From Corallococcus caeni (GTDB taxonomy: Bacteria > Myxococcota > Myxococcia > Myxococcales > Myxococcaceae): DNA of 64,000 nt. The stretch lies in NCBI RefSeq assembly GCF_036245865.1, contig NZ_BTTW01000011.1, positions 1 to 64,000 on the forward strand. The letters are read 5' to 3'. Below are positions 8,589 to 19,863 of this stretch, one piece after another. Numbering within the stretch: the first letter of the stretch is position 1; each line of letters opens with the position of its first letter. The translations under genes were made by a program, and so were the position numbers. Below the pieces are notes generated by a model that was given only the letters and a program-made list of their open reading frames with translations, did not search any database and had not been told where the DNA came from.

Positions 8589-8945
8589 TTAGCGGCGGCG
8601 GGGCTTCTTCTCTTCGTCCGCCTTGGGGGCCGGCCGGGGCTCATGCGGGCCCTTGAGGACGTCCTCGAAGCGGGACTTCTGCTTGCGGCGCTTGAAGAAG
8701 AGGGCGGTGCGGCCCAGCAGCTGCGCGATCTCCGCGCCGGTGGCCTCGGCGATGTGGTCAGCGCCTTCGTGGCGGCCTTCCGGACCTTCGTTGATCTTCA
8801 CCTTGATGAGCTCGTGGTCGTTCAGCGCCTGCTCGACGGCGGCGATGACGCCCTCGGTGACGCCGGACGAGCCGACGATGACCACCGGCTCCAGGTGGTG
8901 GCCGAGGGCCCGCAGGTGGCGGCGTTCTTTCCCGGTGAGGGGCAT
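8589..8945 (-). CDS. yhbY: YhbY-family CRM-domain RNA-binding protein
   Basis: A 118-residue protein. The first 97 residues are a CRM (YhbY) domain: LTGKERRHLRALGHHLEPVV, the GSSGVTEGVI loop, HELIKVKINEG and LFFKRRK. YhbY binds pre-50S ribosomal particles in Escherichia coli. A short charged tail rich in Lys/Arg/Glu follows. It lies 27 bases after the J-domain gene on the same strand. Confidence 0.92.
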   Translation of the reverse strand: MPLTGKERRHLRALGHHLEPVVIVGSSGVTEGVIAAVEQALNDHELIKVKINEGPEGRHEGADHIAEATGAEIAQLLGRTALFFKRRKQKSRFEDVLKGPHEPRPAPKADEEKKPRRR

Positions 8946-8972
8946 GGGTGTCTCCTTGAAAAGGCGCGCACC

Positions 8973-11732
8973 CTACTTCTTTTGCGACGCCATGCGGACC
9001 TCTCGCATCGCATCAATGTGGTCCGGTTGCAGCTCGACCGTCCGCTTGAAGTGCTTGAGGGCCCCGGCCGCGTCGCCGCACAGCTTGGCGATGACGCCCA
9101 GGAAGTAGTGGGCGGGGGCGCAGCGCTCGTTGCGCTTGATGGCGGCCTGGATTTCGCGGAAGGCCTCCGGCTGGGCGGCCTTCTTGTCGGGTGAGGCGAG
9201 GAAGCGCGCGTAGCCCCGCCAGGCGAAGAACTCCGGCTCCTCGGCGTTGAGGGCGATGGCGTCGCTGAGCATCTTCACGGCTTCCGGGTACTTGCGCGCC
9301 TTCACCAGGATGCAGGACTTCTGGAAGAGTTCCTCGGCCTGGAGGATGGCCTGGACGTCCACGCCGCCGTCGGCGCCGCCGTTCTTGAGGTCCTCCAGGT
9401 AGGCCGCGCGGTTCTTGTCGTCGGAGAGGGCGCGGTAGGCGTCGCCGATGTACGCGAAGACCTCCGCCTTGAGCTTCTCCAGCTCCGCCGGGGCCCCGGG
9501 GGGCAGGGTGTCCGGGTGGTAGAGCTTGGCCAGGCGGAAGTAGGCGATCTTCACCGCGCTGCCGTCGGTCTGTTCGGTGAGGCCGAGCCGCTGGAAGTGG
9601 TTCTGCCCCTTCATGGTCGCGGCGAGCTGGCGCAGCGCGGGCAGTTCGTCCGAACCGGGGGCGGAGCCCGAAGCCGCGGGGGCCGCGACGACGGGAGGAG
9701 CGGGCCGTGCGCCCGGACCCGCCGTGGGCGCGGCGCCCGGGCCAGCGGTGGGGGCGGCTGCGGCGGGAGCACCCGGGGGCCGTGCGCCCGGGCCAGCGGT
9801 GGGGGCGGCTCCGGCGCCCGGAGGACGCGGCGCCGCACCGGGGCCCGCCGTGGGCGCGGCTCCGGGACGCGCGGCACCGGGCCCCGCGACGGGCGCGGCA
9901 CCCGTGGGAGGGGCACCGGCAGGGCGGGGCGCGGCACCGGGACCCGCGACGGGAGCGCCCGGGCCCGCGACGAACGCACCGGGACCCGCGACGGGAGCGC
10001 CCGGGCCCGCGACGAACGCACCGGGACCCGCGACGGGAGCGCCCGGGCCCGCGACAGGCGCACCGGGCCCGGCCATCGGCGTGGCACCCGGGCCCGCGAC
10101 GGGTGCTCCAGGTCCAGCCATCGGCGTGGCGCCTGGACCCGCGACGGGCGCGCCGGGTCCGGCCATGGGCCTGGCTCCGGGGCCCGCGACAGGCGCACCG
10201 TGCGCTGTACCCGGACCCGCGACCGGTGCTCCAGGTCCGGCCATGGGCCTGGCTCCAGGACCCGCGGCAGGCGCACCGGGCGCGGCGGCTGGACCCGCGA
10301 CGGGCGCGCCAGGACCGGCGGCCCCTGGACCCACCGTGGGCACGCTGCCGGACGGACGGGTCGGGGCACCCGGGCCCGCCGTGGGCGCGGCGCCGGGCGG
10401 ACGGGCCCCAGGCGCGGCGGTGGGGCCCGAGGCCGGGGGAGGCGCGGCCGCCGCCTGTGTGCGCGAGGCCGCCGCGAACGAGACGCCGTTCAGCTCCTTC
10501 AACAGGAACGCCACGCGCAGCAGGTGCTCCGCGTCCTGCGGCACGTCCTGGAGCAGCTGCCCCAGCGACCGCACGCCGTCGATGAAGGAGAGCGCGCGCA
10601 CCTCGTGCGGCGTCAGGCGCAGGTCGCTGGAGGGCACCCGGCCCCCGGACTTCATGATGGGCATGGGCAGCACGTAGCCCAGCCGCCGCTTGAGGTCCGC
10701 CGTCGGCATGCGGCGCACCTGGTCGCTGAGCAACGCCCAGCGGTTGCCCAGCGGCATCGCCTTCTGCGCCGGCAGGTCGCGCGCCTCGAAGGAGAACGTC
10801 CCGGACTCCGCTCGCAGCGCCTTGCCCAGGATGCCCAGCGCCCGCTGCGCCAGCTGCGTGAACGCCGTCGCCGGTTGGAGCAGCCCCAGCCCGAACAGCG
10901 CCGCGAGCAGATCACCCCCGAAGCGGTCCTTGGCCCCTTCCGCCTGCTGGAGCTGCTCCGCCGTCAGGAGCCGCGCCCCCAGCAGCGACACGCCCAGCGC
11001 GTCCTCCGCGTGCGACGAGTCCACGAACTCCGGGCTGCCCTTGCGGAAGTGGATCGACAGCGTGCGGTCCGAGAGCCCCAGCGTCAGCAGGCCCGTCTGC
11101 TCGCCCGCGGCGATGCGCCCATACAGCTGCATGGGCGAGCACTGCTGGAGCTGCCCCTGCGGCGGCACCGTGTTGGTCCCGTCATCCGCCGGAGGCTGCG
11201 GCGTCTGGGGCGCGGCAGGACGGGCCGCCGCGGGCGCCCCTGCGGGTGCACCCGGTGGACGGGCCGCCGCGACAGGAGGCCCCGCGGGCCGCGCGGCGGC
11301 GACAGGACGTCCCGCCGCGTCGACGGCCGGACGCGCTGCTCCAGGTCCGGGGCCCCGCATCGCGCCAGGACCCGCCATGGGCATGGCTCCCGGACCCGCG
11401 ACGAGGGGCGCTCCGGGACCCGCCATGGGCGCGGCTCCCGGGCCTGCCATGGGCGCGGGGCCAGGGCCGGGCGGCGGCGGAACGATGGCGGCGGGCGCGG
11501 ACTGCACCAGCGACGCGGGCGCGCCGTCCCCCCACAGCTCACGGGGGAACGCGTCCCGCACCTCCGGGAAGCGCCACGGGAAGGCGAACTGCAGACCGTC
11601 GCTGGAGACCTGGAGCTTGCCCTGGATGGAGCCGCTGTCGATGAGCAGCTCGATGGTCGGACCCGTCAGGGGCCCCCACGTGGTGCCCCGATCGTTCCGC
11701 ACCCAGTACTGCCGGACCTCGCCCTCCGCCAT
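8973..11732 (-). CDS. GYF-like / DUF4388 / J-domain / TPR protein with long AGPGA linker
   Basis: About 919 residues (ATG 11732; an ATG at 11750 would add six). Order: an N-terminal GYF-like domain ([17 protein letters not shown]); a Pro/Ala/Gly linker (about 85-190); a DUF4388 domain (about 195-330, [20 protein letters not shown] onward); a second, very long linker of VAGPGA/MAGPGA-type units (about 440-690); a J domain with the HPD motif intact ([12 protein letters not shown]); and C-terminal TPR-like helices. HPD implies it can stimulate an Hsp70. DUF4388 is a myxobacterial and deltaproteobacterial adaptor domain. An adaptor that recruits DnaK to a signalling complex is inferred. Confidence 0.8.
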   Translation of the reverse strand: MAEGEVRQYWVRNDRGTTWGPLTGPTIELLIDSGSIQGKLQVSSDGLQFAFPWRFPEVRDAFPRELWGDGAPASLVQSAPAAIVPPPPGPGPAPMAGPGAAPMAGPGAPLVAGPGAMPMAGPGAMRGPGPGAARPAVDAAGRPVAAARPAGPPVAAARPPGAPAGAPAAARPAAPQTPQPPADDGTNTVPPQGQLQQCSPMQLYGRIAAGEQTGLLTLGLSDRTLSIHFRKGSPEFVDSSHAEDALGVSLLGARLLTAEQLQQAEGAKDRFGGDLLAALFGLGLLQPATAFTQLAQRALGILGKALRAESGTFSFEARDLPAQKAMPLGNRWALLSDQVRRMPTADLKRRLGYVLPMPIMKSGGRVPSSDLRLTPHEVRALSFIDGVRSLGQLLQDVPQDAEHLLRVAFLLKELNGVSFAAASRTQAAAAPPPASGPTAAPGARPPGAAPTAGPGAPTRPSGSVPTVGPGAAGPGAPVAGPAAAPGAPAAGPGARPMAGPGAPVAGPGTAHGAPVAGPGARPMAGPGAPVAGPGATPMAGPGAPVAGPGATPMAGPGAPVAGPGAPVAGPGAFVAGPGAPVAGPGAFVAGPGAPVAGPGAAPRPAGAPPTGAAPVAGPGAARPGAAPTAGPGAAPRPPGAGAAPTAGPGARPPGAPAAAAPTAGPGAAPTAGPGARPAPPVVAAPAASGSAPGSDELPALRQLAATMKGQNHFQRLGLTEQTDGSAVKIAYFRLAKLYHPDTLPPGAPAELEKLKAEVFAYIGDAYRALSDDKNRAAYLEDLKNGGADGGVDVQAILQAEELFQKSCILVKARKYPEAVKMLSDAIALNAEEPEFFAWRGYARFLASPDKKAAQPEAFREIQAAIKRNERCAPAHYFLGVIAKLCGDAAGALKHFKRTVELQPDHIDAMREVRMASQKK
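9660..10433. repeat. Degenerate coding repeats for AGPGAP-type linker
   Basis: Many imperfect GC-rich copies of an 18-24 base unit encode repeated [14 protein letters not shown] in the J-domain protein. A second, shorter cluster lies at about 11330-11470 in the same gene. Such arrays recombine easily, so length differences between strains are expected. Confidence 0.8.
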
Positions 11733-11838
11733 GTGCCGTCCTGCTCCCATTCCCTCTAGCGCCGGGAAGCCGAAATTTTATCGCTGCCCGCGCCCGCGTC
11801 CAAGCGGACGACCTCCCGCGAGCGGGCGGGCAGGCGTT

Positions 11839-12660
11839 TCAGGGCGTGGCGCCCTCGATGGCCGCCAGCCCCACGCTGGCGAGACAGGCCGCGTCGGCCT
11901 GCTGCTCGGCGGGCGGGTCGAAGCAGTACACCTCGCTGTCGAAGACCTTGCAGATGCCCGCCGGAGTCCCCGAGCACGCCACCTTGCCGTAGGCCGTGGT
12001 GCAGTTGTAGCCGCACACCGGGCCCGTCTCGCTCAGCTTGCACTGGGGCGCCGCCAGGCCCTTGCCCCACGCGCAGAGCGCTCCAGGTGACGGGTCGAAG
12101 CAGGTGACGTGGCCGTTCTGCGCCTTGCACACGCCCATGGGCGTCTTCGCGCACCGCACGCCTTCGGAGGCGTTCACGCAGTTGAAGCCGCACGCCAGCT
12201 GCACGCCGTTGCTGACGCACTGCGCGCGCGGCACCTGCCGGCCGAACACCGCGAACACCGCGGCGGGCGGGTCGAAGCACGTCACGTTGCCGCCCTGGCT
12301 GCGGCACACGCCCATGGGCGTCTTCGCGCACTGCACCTTGCCGAAGTCGGTGACGCACCCGTAGCCGCAGCCCACCACCCCGTCGATGGTCTTGCACTCC
12401 GGCTCCGGCAGCCCAGCGCCAAAGGCCTTCACCACGTAGGCGGGCGGGTCGAAGCAGACGGCCTGACCGTCGATGACGGTGCACTTGCCCTGGAGCGTCT
12501 GGGCACACCGCACGCGCTGTCCATCCGACTTGCACGCATAGCCACAGGACACGTGCCCGTCGATGGAGCGGCACGTGGCGGTGGTCGCGTCGGGCTGCGA
12601 GGGCGGCGCGGCGAGCGTCAACGCCAGCACGGTCATCAGGGTCGCGAGCATGGACCGCAT
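11839..12660 (-). CDS. Secreted protein with four six-cysteine repeats
   Basis: A 273-residue protein with a signal peptide (MRSMLATLMTVLALTLAAPP). The rest is four copies of a 55-60 residue module, each with six cysteines: C-x7/8-CGY/F-x-C, then C-A/S-x-T-x3-C and a closing CFDP. Repeats start near residues 30, 90, 150 and 205. The even cysteine count and export imply three disulfides per module. I do not recognise the family. An alternative ATG lies at 12651. Confidence 0.8.
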   Translation of the reverse strand: MRSMLATLMTVLALTLAAPPSQPDATTATCRSIDGHVSCGYACKSDGQRVRCAQTLQGKCTVIDGQAVCFDPPAYVVKAFGAGLPEPECKTIDGVVGCGYGCVTDFGKVQCAKTPMGVCRSQGGNVTCFDPPAAVFAVFGRQVPRAQCVSNGVQLACGFNCVNASEGVRCAKTPMGVCKAQNGHVTCFDPSPGALCAWGKGLAAPQCKLSETGPVCGYNCTTAYGKVACSGTPAGICKVFDSEVYCFDPPAEQQADAACLASVGLAAIEGATP

Positions 12661-12759
12661 TGACCCCCAAGCTTCAGCGCGACGCAAGCAACCGGCCGGG
12701 ACGGCGCGCCGTCCGGGTGATAAGCGGGCGCCACCCGCGGCGAGGAGGCGGGCCCCACC

Positions 12760-13545
12760 GTGGACCTGGACGTCAGCGCGTTGAAGCTGGTGCTGCTGTG
12801 TGTCGCCGCGCTGAGCGCGGGCTTCGTGGACGCCATCGCGGGAGGCGGCGGGCTCATCACCCTGCCGGCGCTGCTGACTGCGGGCCTGCCCGCGCACGTG
12901 GCGCTGGGCACCAACAAGGGGCAGTCCGTGTTCGGCTCGGGCGCGGCGCTGGTGCGCTTCGCGCGCGCGGGGCTCGTGGACAAGCAACTGGCCAAGGCGA
13001 CGTTCCCCTTCGGCCTGATGGGCGCGTTCGGCGGCGCGGCGCTGGTGCTGCTGCTCAAGCCGGAGGTGCTCAAGCCGCTGGTGCTGGTGCTGCTCATCGC
13101 GGTGGCGGTGTTCCTCGCCTTCCGCCGCGCGCCGCCGAAGCGGGACGGCGTGGAGCCCTCGCCCCGGCCGCGCGCGCAGGCCATCGGCGCGCTCATTGCG
13201 CTCTGCATCGGCACCTATGACGGCTTCTTCGGCCCGGGCACCGGCACGTTCCTCATCGTGGCGTTCTCGTCGCTCCTGGGCCACGGGCTGGCGCGTGCGT
13301 CCGCGGACGCGAAGGTGGTGAACTTCGCCTCCAACCTGGCGTCGGTGACGCTCTTCGCGCTCCGGGGCGTCGTGCTGTGGAAGGTGGCGCTGCCCATGGC
13401 CGCGGCGCAGTTCACCGGCGCGTGGCTGGGCGCGCACATGGCGGTGAAGGGCGGCGACAGGCTGGTGCGCGTCGTGGTGCTGGGCGTGGTGGCCGCGCTG
13501 GTGCTGAAGCTGGGGCGCGACGTGTGGCTGGGCTGGGCGGCCTGA
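12760..13545 (+). CDS. TSUP (TauE/SafE) family permease
   Basis: A 261-residue protein with about seven to eight membrane helices and the two half-repeats of the TSUP family: GFVDAIAGGGGLITLPAL with NKGQSVFGSGAAL, and IGTYDGFFGPGTGTFL with NFASNLASV. These permeases move sulfonates, sulfite, thiosulfate or organic acids; the substrate cannot be told. GTG 12760 follows GAGGAGG at 12742-12748. It is convergent with the carboxylase operon and only about 25 bases from it. Confidence 0.9.
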   Translation: MDLDVSALKLVLLCVAALSAGFVDAIAGGGGLITLPALLTAGLPAHVALGTNKGQSVFGSGAALVRFARAGLVDKQLAKATFPFGLMGAFGGAALVLLLKPEVLKPLVLVLLIAVAVFLAFRRAPPKRDGVEPSPRPRAQAIGALIALCIGTYDGFFGPGTGTFLIVAFSSLLGHGLARASADAKVVNFASNLASVTLFALRGVVLWKVALPMAAAQFTGAWLGAHMAVKGGDRLVRVVVLGVVAALVLKLGRDVWLGWAA

Positions 13546-13568
13546 GGCAGGCGCGCCCGCCCCGGCCT

Positions 13569-14090
13569 TCAGCCGATGTGCACCAGCAGCGCCAGGCCCC
13601 GCTTCGCCACGGCGGCGGTGAACTTCTGGAGCTCCACGAAGTAGGAGAGCAGCTCCTCCAGCGGATCCACGTCCTCCGCCGGCTCCTCCTCGTCCCAGGT
13701 GCCGGGGTAGATGTCCTCCGCCTGGAGCCGCGCCGGGTCGAAGCGCTTGCGCAGGTCCTCCACGGAGGTCTTCTTCAGCGCCTCCGCCAGCGCCTTCACG
13801 GAAGGCGCGTCGAACACGCGCGCGGTGCCTTCATCCGACGGGATGTCGCCCACGTCCTCGCCGCCGCGCACCAGGAAGTCCAGGGGCGGCTTGCCCTCCC
13901 ACGCGGTGCCGGTGAGCAGGTACTGGAGGCCGTGCCACGCCTCGCCGATGTCCAGCTCCAGGAACGCCGCGCCCTTCGCGTCGCCGAAGTCCTCCTCGTC
14001 CTCCAGGAAGGGCTCCAGCGACTCCGGCGCCTTCTGCAAGGCCTGGCGCTGCGTCTCGGTGGTGCTGCGCAGCGTGCAGAGCATCTCCAT
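13569..14090 (-). CDS. YfbM-like DUF1877 protein
   Basis: A 173-residue acidic cytoplasmic protein with the DUF1877 pattern: LELDIGEAWHGLQYLLTG, FLVRGGEDVG and a helical C-terminus that measures out as PLEELLSYFVELQKF. The family has no proven function. It is the last gene of the carboxylase operon, eight bases after the biotin carrier gene, so it is probably co-transcribed. Confidence 0.75.
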   Translation of the reverse strand: MEMLCTLRSTTETQRQALQKAPESLEPFLEDEEDFGDAKGAAFLELDIGEAWHGLQYLLTGTAWEGKPPLDFLVRGGEDVGDIPSDEGTARVFDAPSVKALAEALKKTSVEDLRKRFDPARLQAEDIYPGTWDEEEPAEDVDPLEELLSYFVELQKFTAAVAKRGLALLVHIG

Positions 14091-14098
14091 GGGGCGGC

Positions 14099-14608
14099 CT
14101 ACTCCACGACGACGAGCTTGGCGTTGTTCTCCACGGCGGTGCCTTCCTTGGCGAACACCTCCGTGACCTTGCCGGCCTTGGGGCTCTTGAGCTCGTTCTC
14201 CATCTTCATGGCCTCCACGACCACGAGCCCCTGGCCCTCCTTCACCTCGTCGCCGACCTTGACCAGCACCTTCACCACCTTGCCGGGCATGGGCGCGAGG
14301 ATGAGCTGGCGGCCCTCCACGGAGAAGCTGCCCGCGGCCGCGCGCATGCGCAGCTTGCGCTCATCCGCCACGTCGGTGCGGTTCACCTGCCCGCGCACCA
14401 GCGTGCCAATCTCGTCGCCGTTCTCCTCGAACTCGACGTTGTACGACTGGCCGTCCACCAGGAGCGACAGCGTGCCCTGGTCCACGGAGAGCGCGTCCAC
14501 GTGGTATTCCTTGCCGTTCACCGTGAGCCGGTAGCGGTCCTGACCCAGTGACTCCAGGTCCACCGGCACCGACTCCTTCTGACCCTGCTGCTTCGTGAAG
14601 TAACGCAT
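14099..14608 (-). CDS. Biotin carboxyl carrier subunit of acyl-CoA carboxylase
   Basis: A 169-residue biotin carrier. The C-terminal 75 residues are a biotinyl domain with the AMKM signature (EAMKMEN, biotinylated Lys 135) after LILAPMPGKVVKV; the N-terminal part is the carrier's linking beta domain. The carrier and the biotin carboxylase upstream are separate genes here, whereas many propionyl-CoA carboxylases fuse them. It passes carboxybiotin between AccC and the carboxyltransferase. Confidence 0.93.
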   Translation of the reverse strand: MRYFTKQQGQKESVPVDLESLGQDRYRLTVNGKEYHVDALSVDQGTLSLLVDGQSYNVEFEENGDEIGTLVRGQVNRTDVADERKLRMRAAAGSFSVEGRQLILAPMPGKVVKVLVKVGDEVKEGQGLVVVEAMKMENELKSPKAGKVTEVFAKEGTAVENNAKLVVVE

Positions 14609-14647
14609 GGAGGAAAGGTCCTTCCTTGGGCTTGGGCAGGAAGTGGA

Positions 14648-16165
14648 TCAGCGGCGGCGGCTCTTCAGCGCCAGGCGCCACGGGCTGATGCGGCCGCTGG
14701 CGTCACCGCCACCGCTGCGCGACGGGAGCGTCTTCGCGCGCTTCTGGTCGCGCTGGAAGGCGTGCAGCGTGCTCGCGAGCAGCGCCACCTCGCTGAGCTT
14801 GGGGTCCTCCTCGCCCAGGAGCTCCGTATGCTGGCGGGTGAGGAAGCTGGTGTCGTAGTCCCCGCCCACGAACTCCGGGTGGGACAGGATGCCGTGCAGG
14901 TAGCGGATGTTGGTGGTGATGCCCTTCACCACGTACTCGGACAGCGCGCGCTTGGCCCGCGCGATGGCCTCCTCGCGCGTGGCGCCCCACACGGACAGCT
15001 TGGAAATCATGGGGTCGTAGAAGTTGGGCACCGTGAAGCCCGCGAACACGCCCGAGTCGTCGCGCACGTTCGGGCCGCTCGGCACGCGCAGCGCGTGGAT
15101 CTTCCCGGGGCTGGGCATGAAGTTGCGCGCCGGGTCTTCCGCGTACACGCGCACTTCGATGGCGTGGCCGCGCGGCGCGGGCGCCTCGAAGAGGGGGAGC
15201 TTCTCACCCTCCGCGGCGCGGATCTGCATGGCCACCAGGTCCAGGCCCGTGACCCACTCCGTCACCGGGTGCTCCACCTGGAGGCGGGTGTTCATCTCCA
15301 GGAAGTAGAAGTTGCGGTGCACGTCCACCAGGAACTCCACCGTCCCGGCGCCCACGTAGTTGACGGCCTTGGCCGCCTTCACCGCGACCTCGCCCATCTT
15401 CGCGCGCATCTCCGCCGTGAGGATGGGGCTGGGCGTCTCCTCGACCACCTTCTGGTGACGGCGCTGCGCGGAGCACTCGCGCTCGTTCAGGTGGATGGTG
15501 TTGCCGTACTGGTCGGCGAAGACCTGGATCTCCACGTGGTGGGGCTTCTCCAGGTACTTCTCGATGTAGACCGCGTCGTTGCCGAACGAGCTCATCGCCT
15601 CGCTCTTGGCGGAGCGCCACGCGGAGTCGAAGTCGGCCATGCCCTCCACGCGGCGCATGCCCTTGCCGCCACCGCCGCCGGCGGCCTTGAGCATGATGGG
15701 GAAGCCGATCTTCTGCGCGTACTCGCGCGCCTCCTCGATGGTGGCGATGGGCTCCGTGGTGCCGGGGACGACGGGCACGCCCGCCTTGATCATGTTCGCG
15801 CGGGCGCGGGTCTTCTCACCCATGGCGTCCATGGCGGCGGCCGGCGGACCGATGAAGGTGATGCCGGCCTTCTCGCAGGCGCGCACGAAGGACGCGTTCT
15901 CCGACAGGAAGCCGTATCCAGGGTGGATGGCGTCCGCGCCGGACTGCTTCGCGACCTCCAGGATGCGCTCCTGCACGAGGTAGCTCTCGCGCGAGGGCGG
16001 GGGCCCGACGAAGAAGGCCTGGTCGGCCGTGCGCACGTGCAGGGCGGAGCGGTCTGCTTCGGAGTACACCGCCACGGTGGCGATGCCGAGGTCCTTGCAG
16101 GTGCGCATCACCCGGATGGCGATCTCGCCGCGGTTGGCGACGAGCACTTTGCGGATCTTGGGCAT
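14648..16165 (-). CDS. accC: Biotin carboxylase subunit of acyl/propionyl-CoA carboxylase
   Basis: A 505-residue ATP-grasp biotin carboxylase. Visible motifs: VLVANRGEIAIRV at the N-terminus, the glycine-rich ATP loop KAAGGGGGKGMRR, NERECSAQRRHQKVVEE, VGAGTVEFLVD and the metal/biotin EMNTRLQVEHPVTE. The last 50 residues are a basic extension beyond the usual AccC length. It carboxylates biotin on the carrier encoded 39 bases downstream. Neighbouring pccB-like gene suggests propionyl-CoA (or broad acyl-CoA) rather than purely acetyl-CoA as the final acceptor. Confidence 0.95.
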   Translation of the reverse strand: MPKIRKVLVANRGEIAIRVMRTCKDLGIATVAVYSEADRSALHVRTADQAFFVGPPPSRESYLVQERILEVAKQSGADAIHPGYGFLSENASFVRACEKAGITFIGPPAAAMDAMGEKTRARANMIKAGVPVVPGTTEPIATIEEAREYAQKIGFPIMLKAAGGGGGKGMRRVEGMADFDSAWRSAKSEAMSSFGNDAVYIEKYLEKPHHVEIQVFADQYGNTIHLNERECSAQRRHQKVVEETPSPILTAEMRAKMGEVAVKAAKAVNYVGAGTVEFLVDVHRNFYFLEMNTRLQVEHPVTEWVTGLDLVAMQIRAAEGEKLPLFEAPAPRGHAIEVRVYAEDPARNFMPSPGKIHALRVPSGPNVRDDSGVFAGFTVPNFYDPMISKLSVWGATREEAIARAKRALSEYVVKGITTNIRYLHGILSHPEFVGGDYDTSFLTRQHTELLGEEDPKLSEVALLASTLHAFQRDQKRAKTLPSRSGGGDASGRISPWRLALKSRRR

Positions 16166-16205
16166 GGGCGCCCGTCTAGCATGGGGCGCCCGGGATTGCC
16201 TGCCC

Positions 16206-16820
16206 CTACTTGCGCAGGTTCAGGTACTCATCCATCAGCTGCTTCGCCTGGGCGAGCTTCGCTTCCACGAAGCGGTCGTCCTCGTCCGGCTCCGGGGGCG
16301 TGGCGGGGTGCGCGGGGGCCTCCACGGGCTTGCCGTCCGGCCCGAAGTCCACCGCGGCGGCCAGCAGGTTGCGCGCCGCATTCCCGCTGAAGAGCCGGGC
16401 CAGGGCCGTCGTCTCCACGTCCAGCCAGCGCGCGGCCTGGCGCAGCACGTCCAGGTACTCGCCTTCCATGGCGCGCGGCGGACGGCTGGGGGCGGCCATG
16501 CAGACGCGCGCGTAGCTGTGCTCCCGGTCCACGTACATGCCCATGGAACGGTCGCGGAAGTCCTTGGAGAGGGCCTGCGTCATGGCGTCCAGGTGCTCCT
16601 CGGGGGAGGACACCTTGCCGGACGTCTTGCCGGAGACCAGGGGAATCTCCGCCACGTGCCAGCCACAGTCGGCCAGGGCTTCCGGACGGGACTCCACCCA
16701 CTTGACCTCCGGCGTGGGCAGGTCCAGCCCCTCGCACACGCCCTTCAGCGTCTGACGCAGGGCGGTGAGGTTTCCTTCGACGTCGGAGAGGAACAGGACG
16801 AGTCGGCGCTGCTGGGACAC
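16206..16820 (-). CDS. Unknown protein inside the carboxylase operon
   Basis: A 204-residue soluble protein starting at GTG 16820 (MSQQRRLVLFLSDVEGNL). I recognise no domain. It has a mixed alpha/beta N-terminal part and a helical C-terminus (DRFVEAKLAQAKQLMDEYL). It lies between the beta subunit (131-base gap) and biotin carboxylase (40-base gap) genes on the same strand, so a role linked to the carboxylase or its regulation is possible but unproven. Confidence 0.65.
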   Translation of the reverse strand: MSQQRRLVLFLSDVEGNLTALRQTLKGVCEGLDLPTPEVKWVESRPEALADCGWHVAEIPLVSGKTSGKVSSPEEHLDAMTQALSKDFRDRSMGMYVDREHSYARVCMAAPSRPPRAMEGEYLDVLRQAARWLDVETTALARLFSGNAARNLLAAAVDFGPDGKPVEAPAHPATPPEPDEDDRFVEAKLAQAKQLMDEYLNLRK

Positions 16821-16951
16821 GTGGGGGGCTCCTTGAGTGGCCCCGTGAAAGCCCCGGCGTTACCTCAGAATTTCCGGAAGAAGCGACGCCCGCCTGCTCT
16901 CCAGACGGCGGGAGGCCCGCGGGCGGGCGCCGGACTTCTCCGGGACTACTT

Positions 16952-18516
<1,565 letters not shown>

Positions 18517-18681
18517 GGGACGGCGCTCTAACACGATTGGAAGTCGGTGGCAGCGCTTCCCTTGCCTCTGGAGGGGGGGACGGACGGCCATGCCCCGGGT
18601 GCACGCGGTGGAGACGGGACGGAAGTTCAGGATTTCCGACACCGCGTCCGGGGCAGGCGCGGGGGACCAGGGAGGCTGGCG

Positions 18682-19833
18682 ATGCGTGCGAGGCCGGGGA
18701 CACTGCGGGTGGGAGCGTTCCGGGGGGTGCCCATCCGGGTCCATTTCTCCCTGCTGGTGGCGCTGCCGCTGCTGGCGCTGTCGTTCAGCGCGGCGCTCCA
18801 GCAGGCGGCGGAGACGGCGGACGTGCCACCGGCCGCGCTGGGCGGGCACCCGTGGGCGTGGGGGCTGGCGGTGGCGGTGGGGCTGTTCCTGTCCGTGCTG
18901 CTGCACGAGATGGCGCACACCTTCTACGCGCTCCGGCATGGCGGTGAGGTGCACGGCATCACGCTGATGATCGTCGGGGGCGTGTCGGAGCTGGCGGAGG
19001 TGCCCAAGCGTCCCCGGGACGAGGCCCTGATGGCGCTGGTGGGGCCGCTGACGAGCCTGGGCCTGGCGACGCTCCTGGGCGTGTTGACGTGGGGGGTGCA
19101 CGGCCTGGGGCTGTTCCAGGTGCAGTTCGCGCTCTTCACGCTGGCGATGCTCAACGCGGTGCTGGGGGTGTTCAACCTGCTGCCGGCGTTCCCCATGGAC
19201 GGGGGGCGCATCGTGCGCGCGGCGCTGACGCCCCGGCTGGGCATGGTGCGCGCGACGAAGGTGGCGGCGGGGCTGGGGCGGGTGTTCGCGGTGGCGTTCG
19301 GCGTGTGGGGCCTGGTGACGCTGAACCCGTTCACGCTGGTGGTCGCCTTCTTCGTGTTGATGGGCGCGGAAGGGGAGTCGCGGCAGGTGCGGATGAAGGC
19401 GCTGCTGGAGCGCGAGCGGGTGGAGGCGCTGATGACGCCCCGGATGGTGGGCGTGGACCTGGACCTGTCGATGCAGGACGCGCACCAGGCCATGAGGCGC
19501 GAGCACCTGGGCATGCTGCCGGTGACGAGCGCGGGGCGACCGGTGGGGCACGTGACGTGGGCGGCGGTGCAGGCGGTGCCGGAGGCGCAGCGTGGGGGCT
19601 ACATGGTGCGCGACGCGATGGAGGACGGCGTGGTGGCGGAGCTCTCCGAGGACGGATGGACGGCACTGCGGAGGATGGCGGAGGCGGGCGTGCCGCTGGT
19701 GGCGGTGGTGGACGAGGAGGGGCTGCTCGCGGGGACGCTGGGCTGGAATGACATCCAGCGGGGCCTCACGCGGGCGGAGGCGGCGGAGCGCAACGGGTCG
19801 CGGACGGGGTGGCCGCGCGAGCGGACGGCGTAG
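18682..19833 (+). CDS. Site-2 protease (M50) with CBS-like region
   Basis: A 383-residue membrane metalloprotease. About six hydrophobic helices; zinc motif HEMAH (HExxH, His 75, Glu 76, His 79) and the partner [12 protein letters not shown], giving a complete S2P active site. The C-terminal 130 residues are a CBS-pair-like region ([17 protein letters not shown]... and [17 protein letters not shown]), as in group III site-2 proteases whose CBS domains sense nucleotides. ATG 18682 is preceded by GGGAGG at 18670-18675. It is divergent from the pccB gene across 165 bases. Confidence 0.9.
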   Translation: MRARPGTLRVGAFRGVPIRVHFSLLVALPLLALSFSAALQQAAETADVPPAALGGHPWAWGLAVAVGLFLSVLLHEMAHTFYALRHGGEVHGITLMIVGGVSELAEVPKRPRDEALMALVGPLTSLGLATLLGVLTWGVHGLGLFQVQFALFTLAMLNAVLGVFNLLPAFPMDGGRIVRAALTPRLGMVRATKVAAGLGRVFAVAFGVWGLVTLNPFTLVVAFFVLMGAEGESRQVRMKALLERERVEALMTPRMVGVDLDLSMQDAHQAMRREHLGMLPVTSAGRPVGHVTWAAVQAVPEAQRGGYMVRDAMEDGVVAELSEDGWTALRRMAEAGVPLVAVVDEEGLLAGTLGWNDIQRGLTRAEAAERNGSRTGWPRERTA

Positions 19834-19863
19834 GGACCGGGGCGTTCCTGTATCCTGGCGCCC

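Noticed and set aside
9660-10433. Regular repeats resembling a CRISPR array
   Set aside because: The units are in frame, encode AGPGAP-type protein repeats and vary in sequence without unique spacers.
9516-11759. A 747-codon plus-strand open frame over the J-domain gene
   Set aside because: Shadow of the repetitive linker, rich in Gly/Arg/Thr repeats; no start site or domain.
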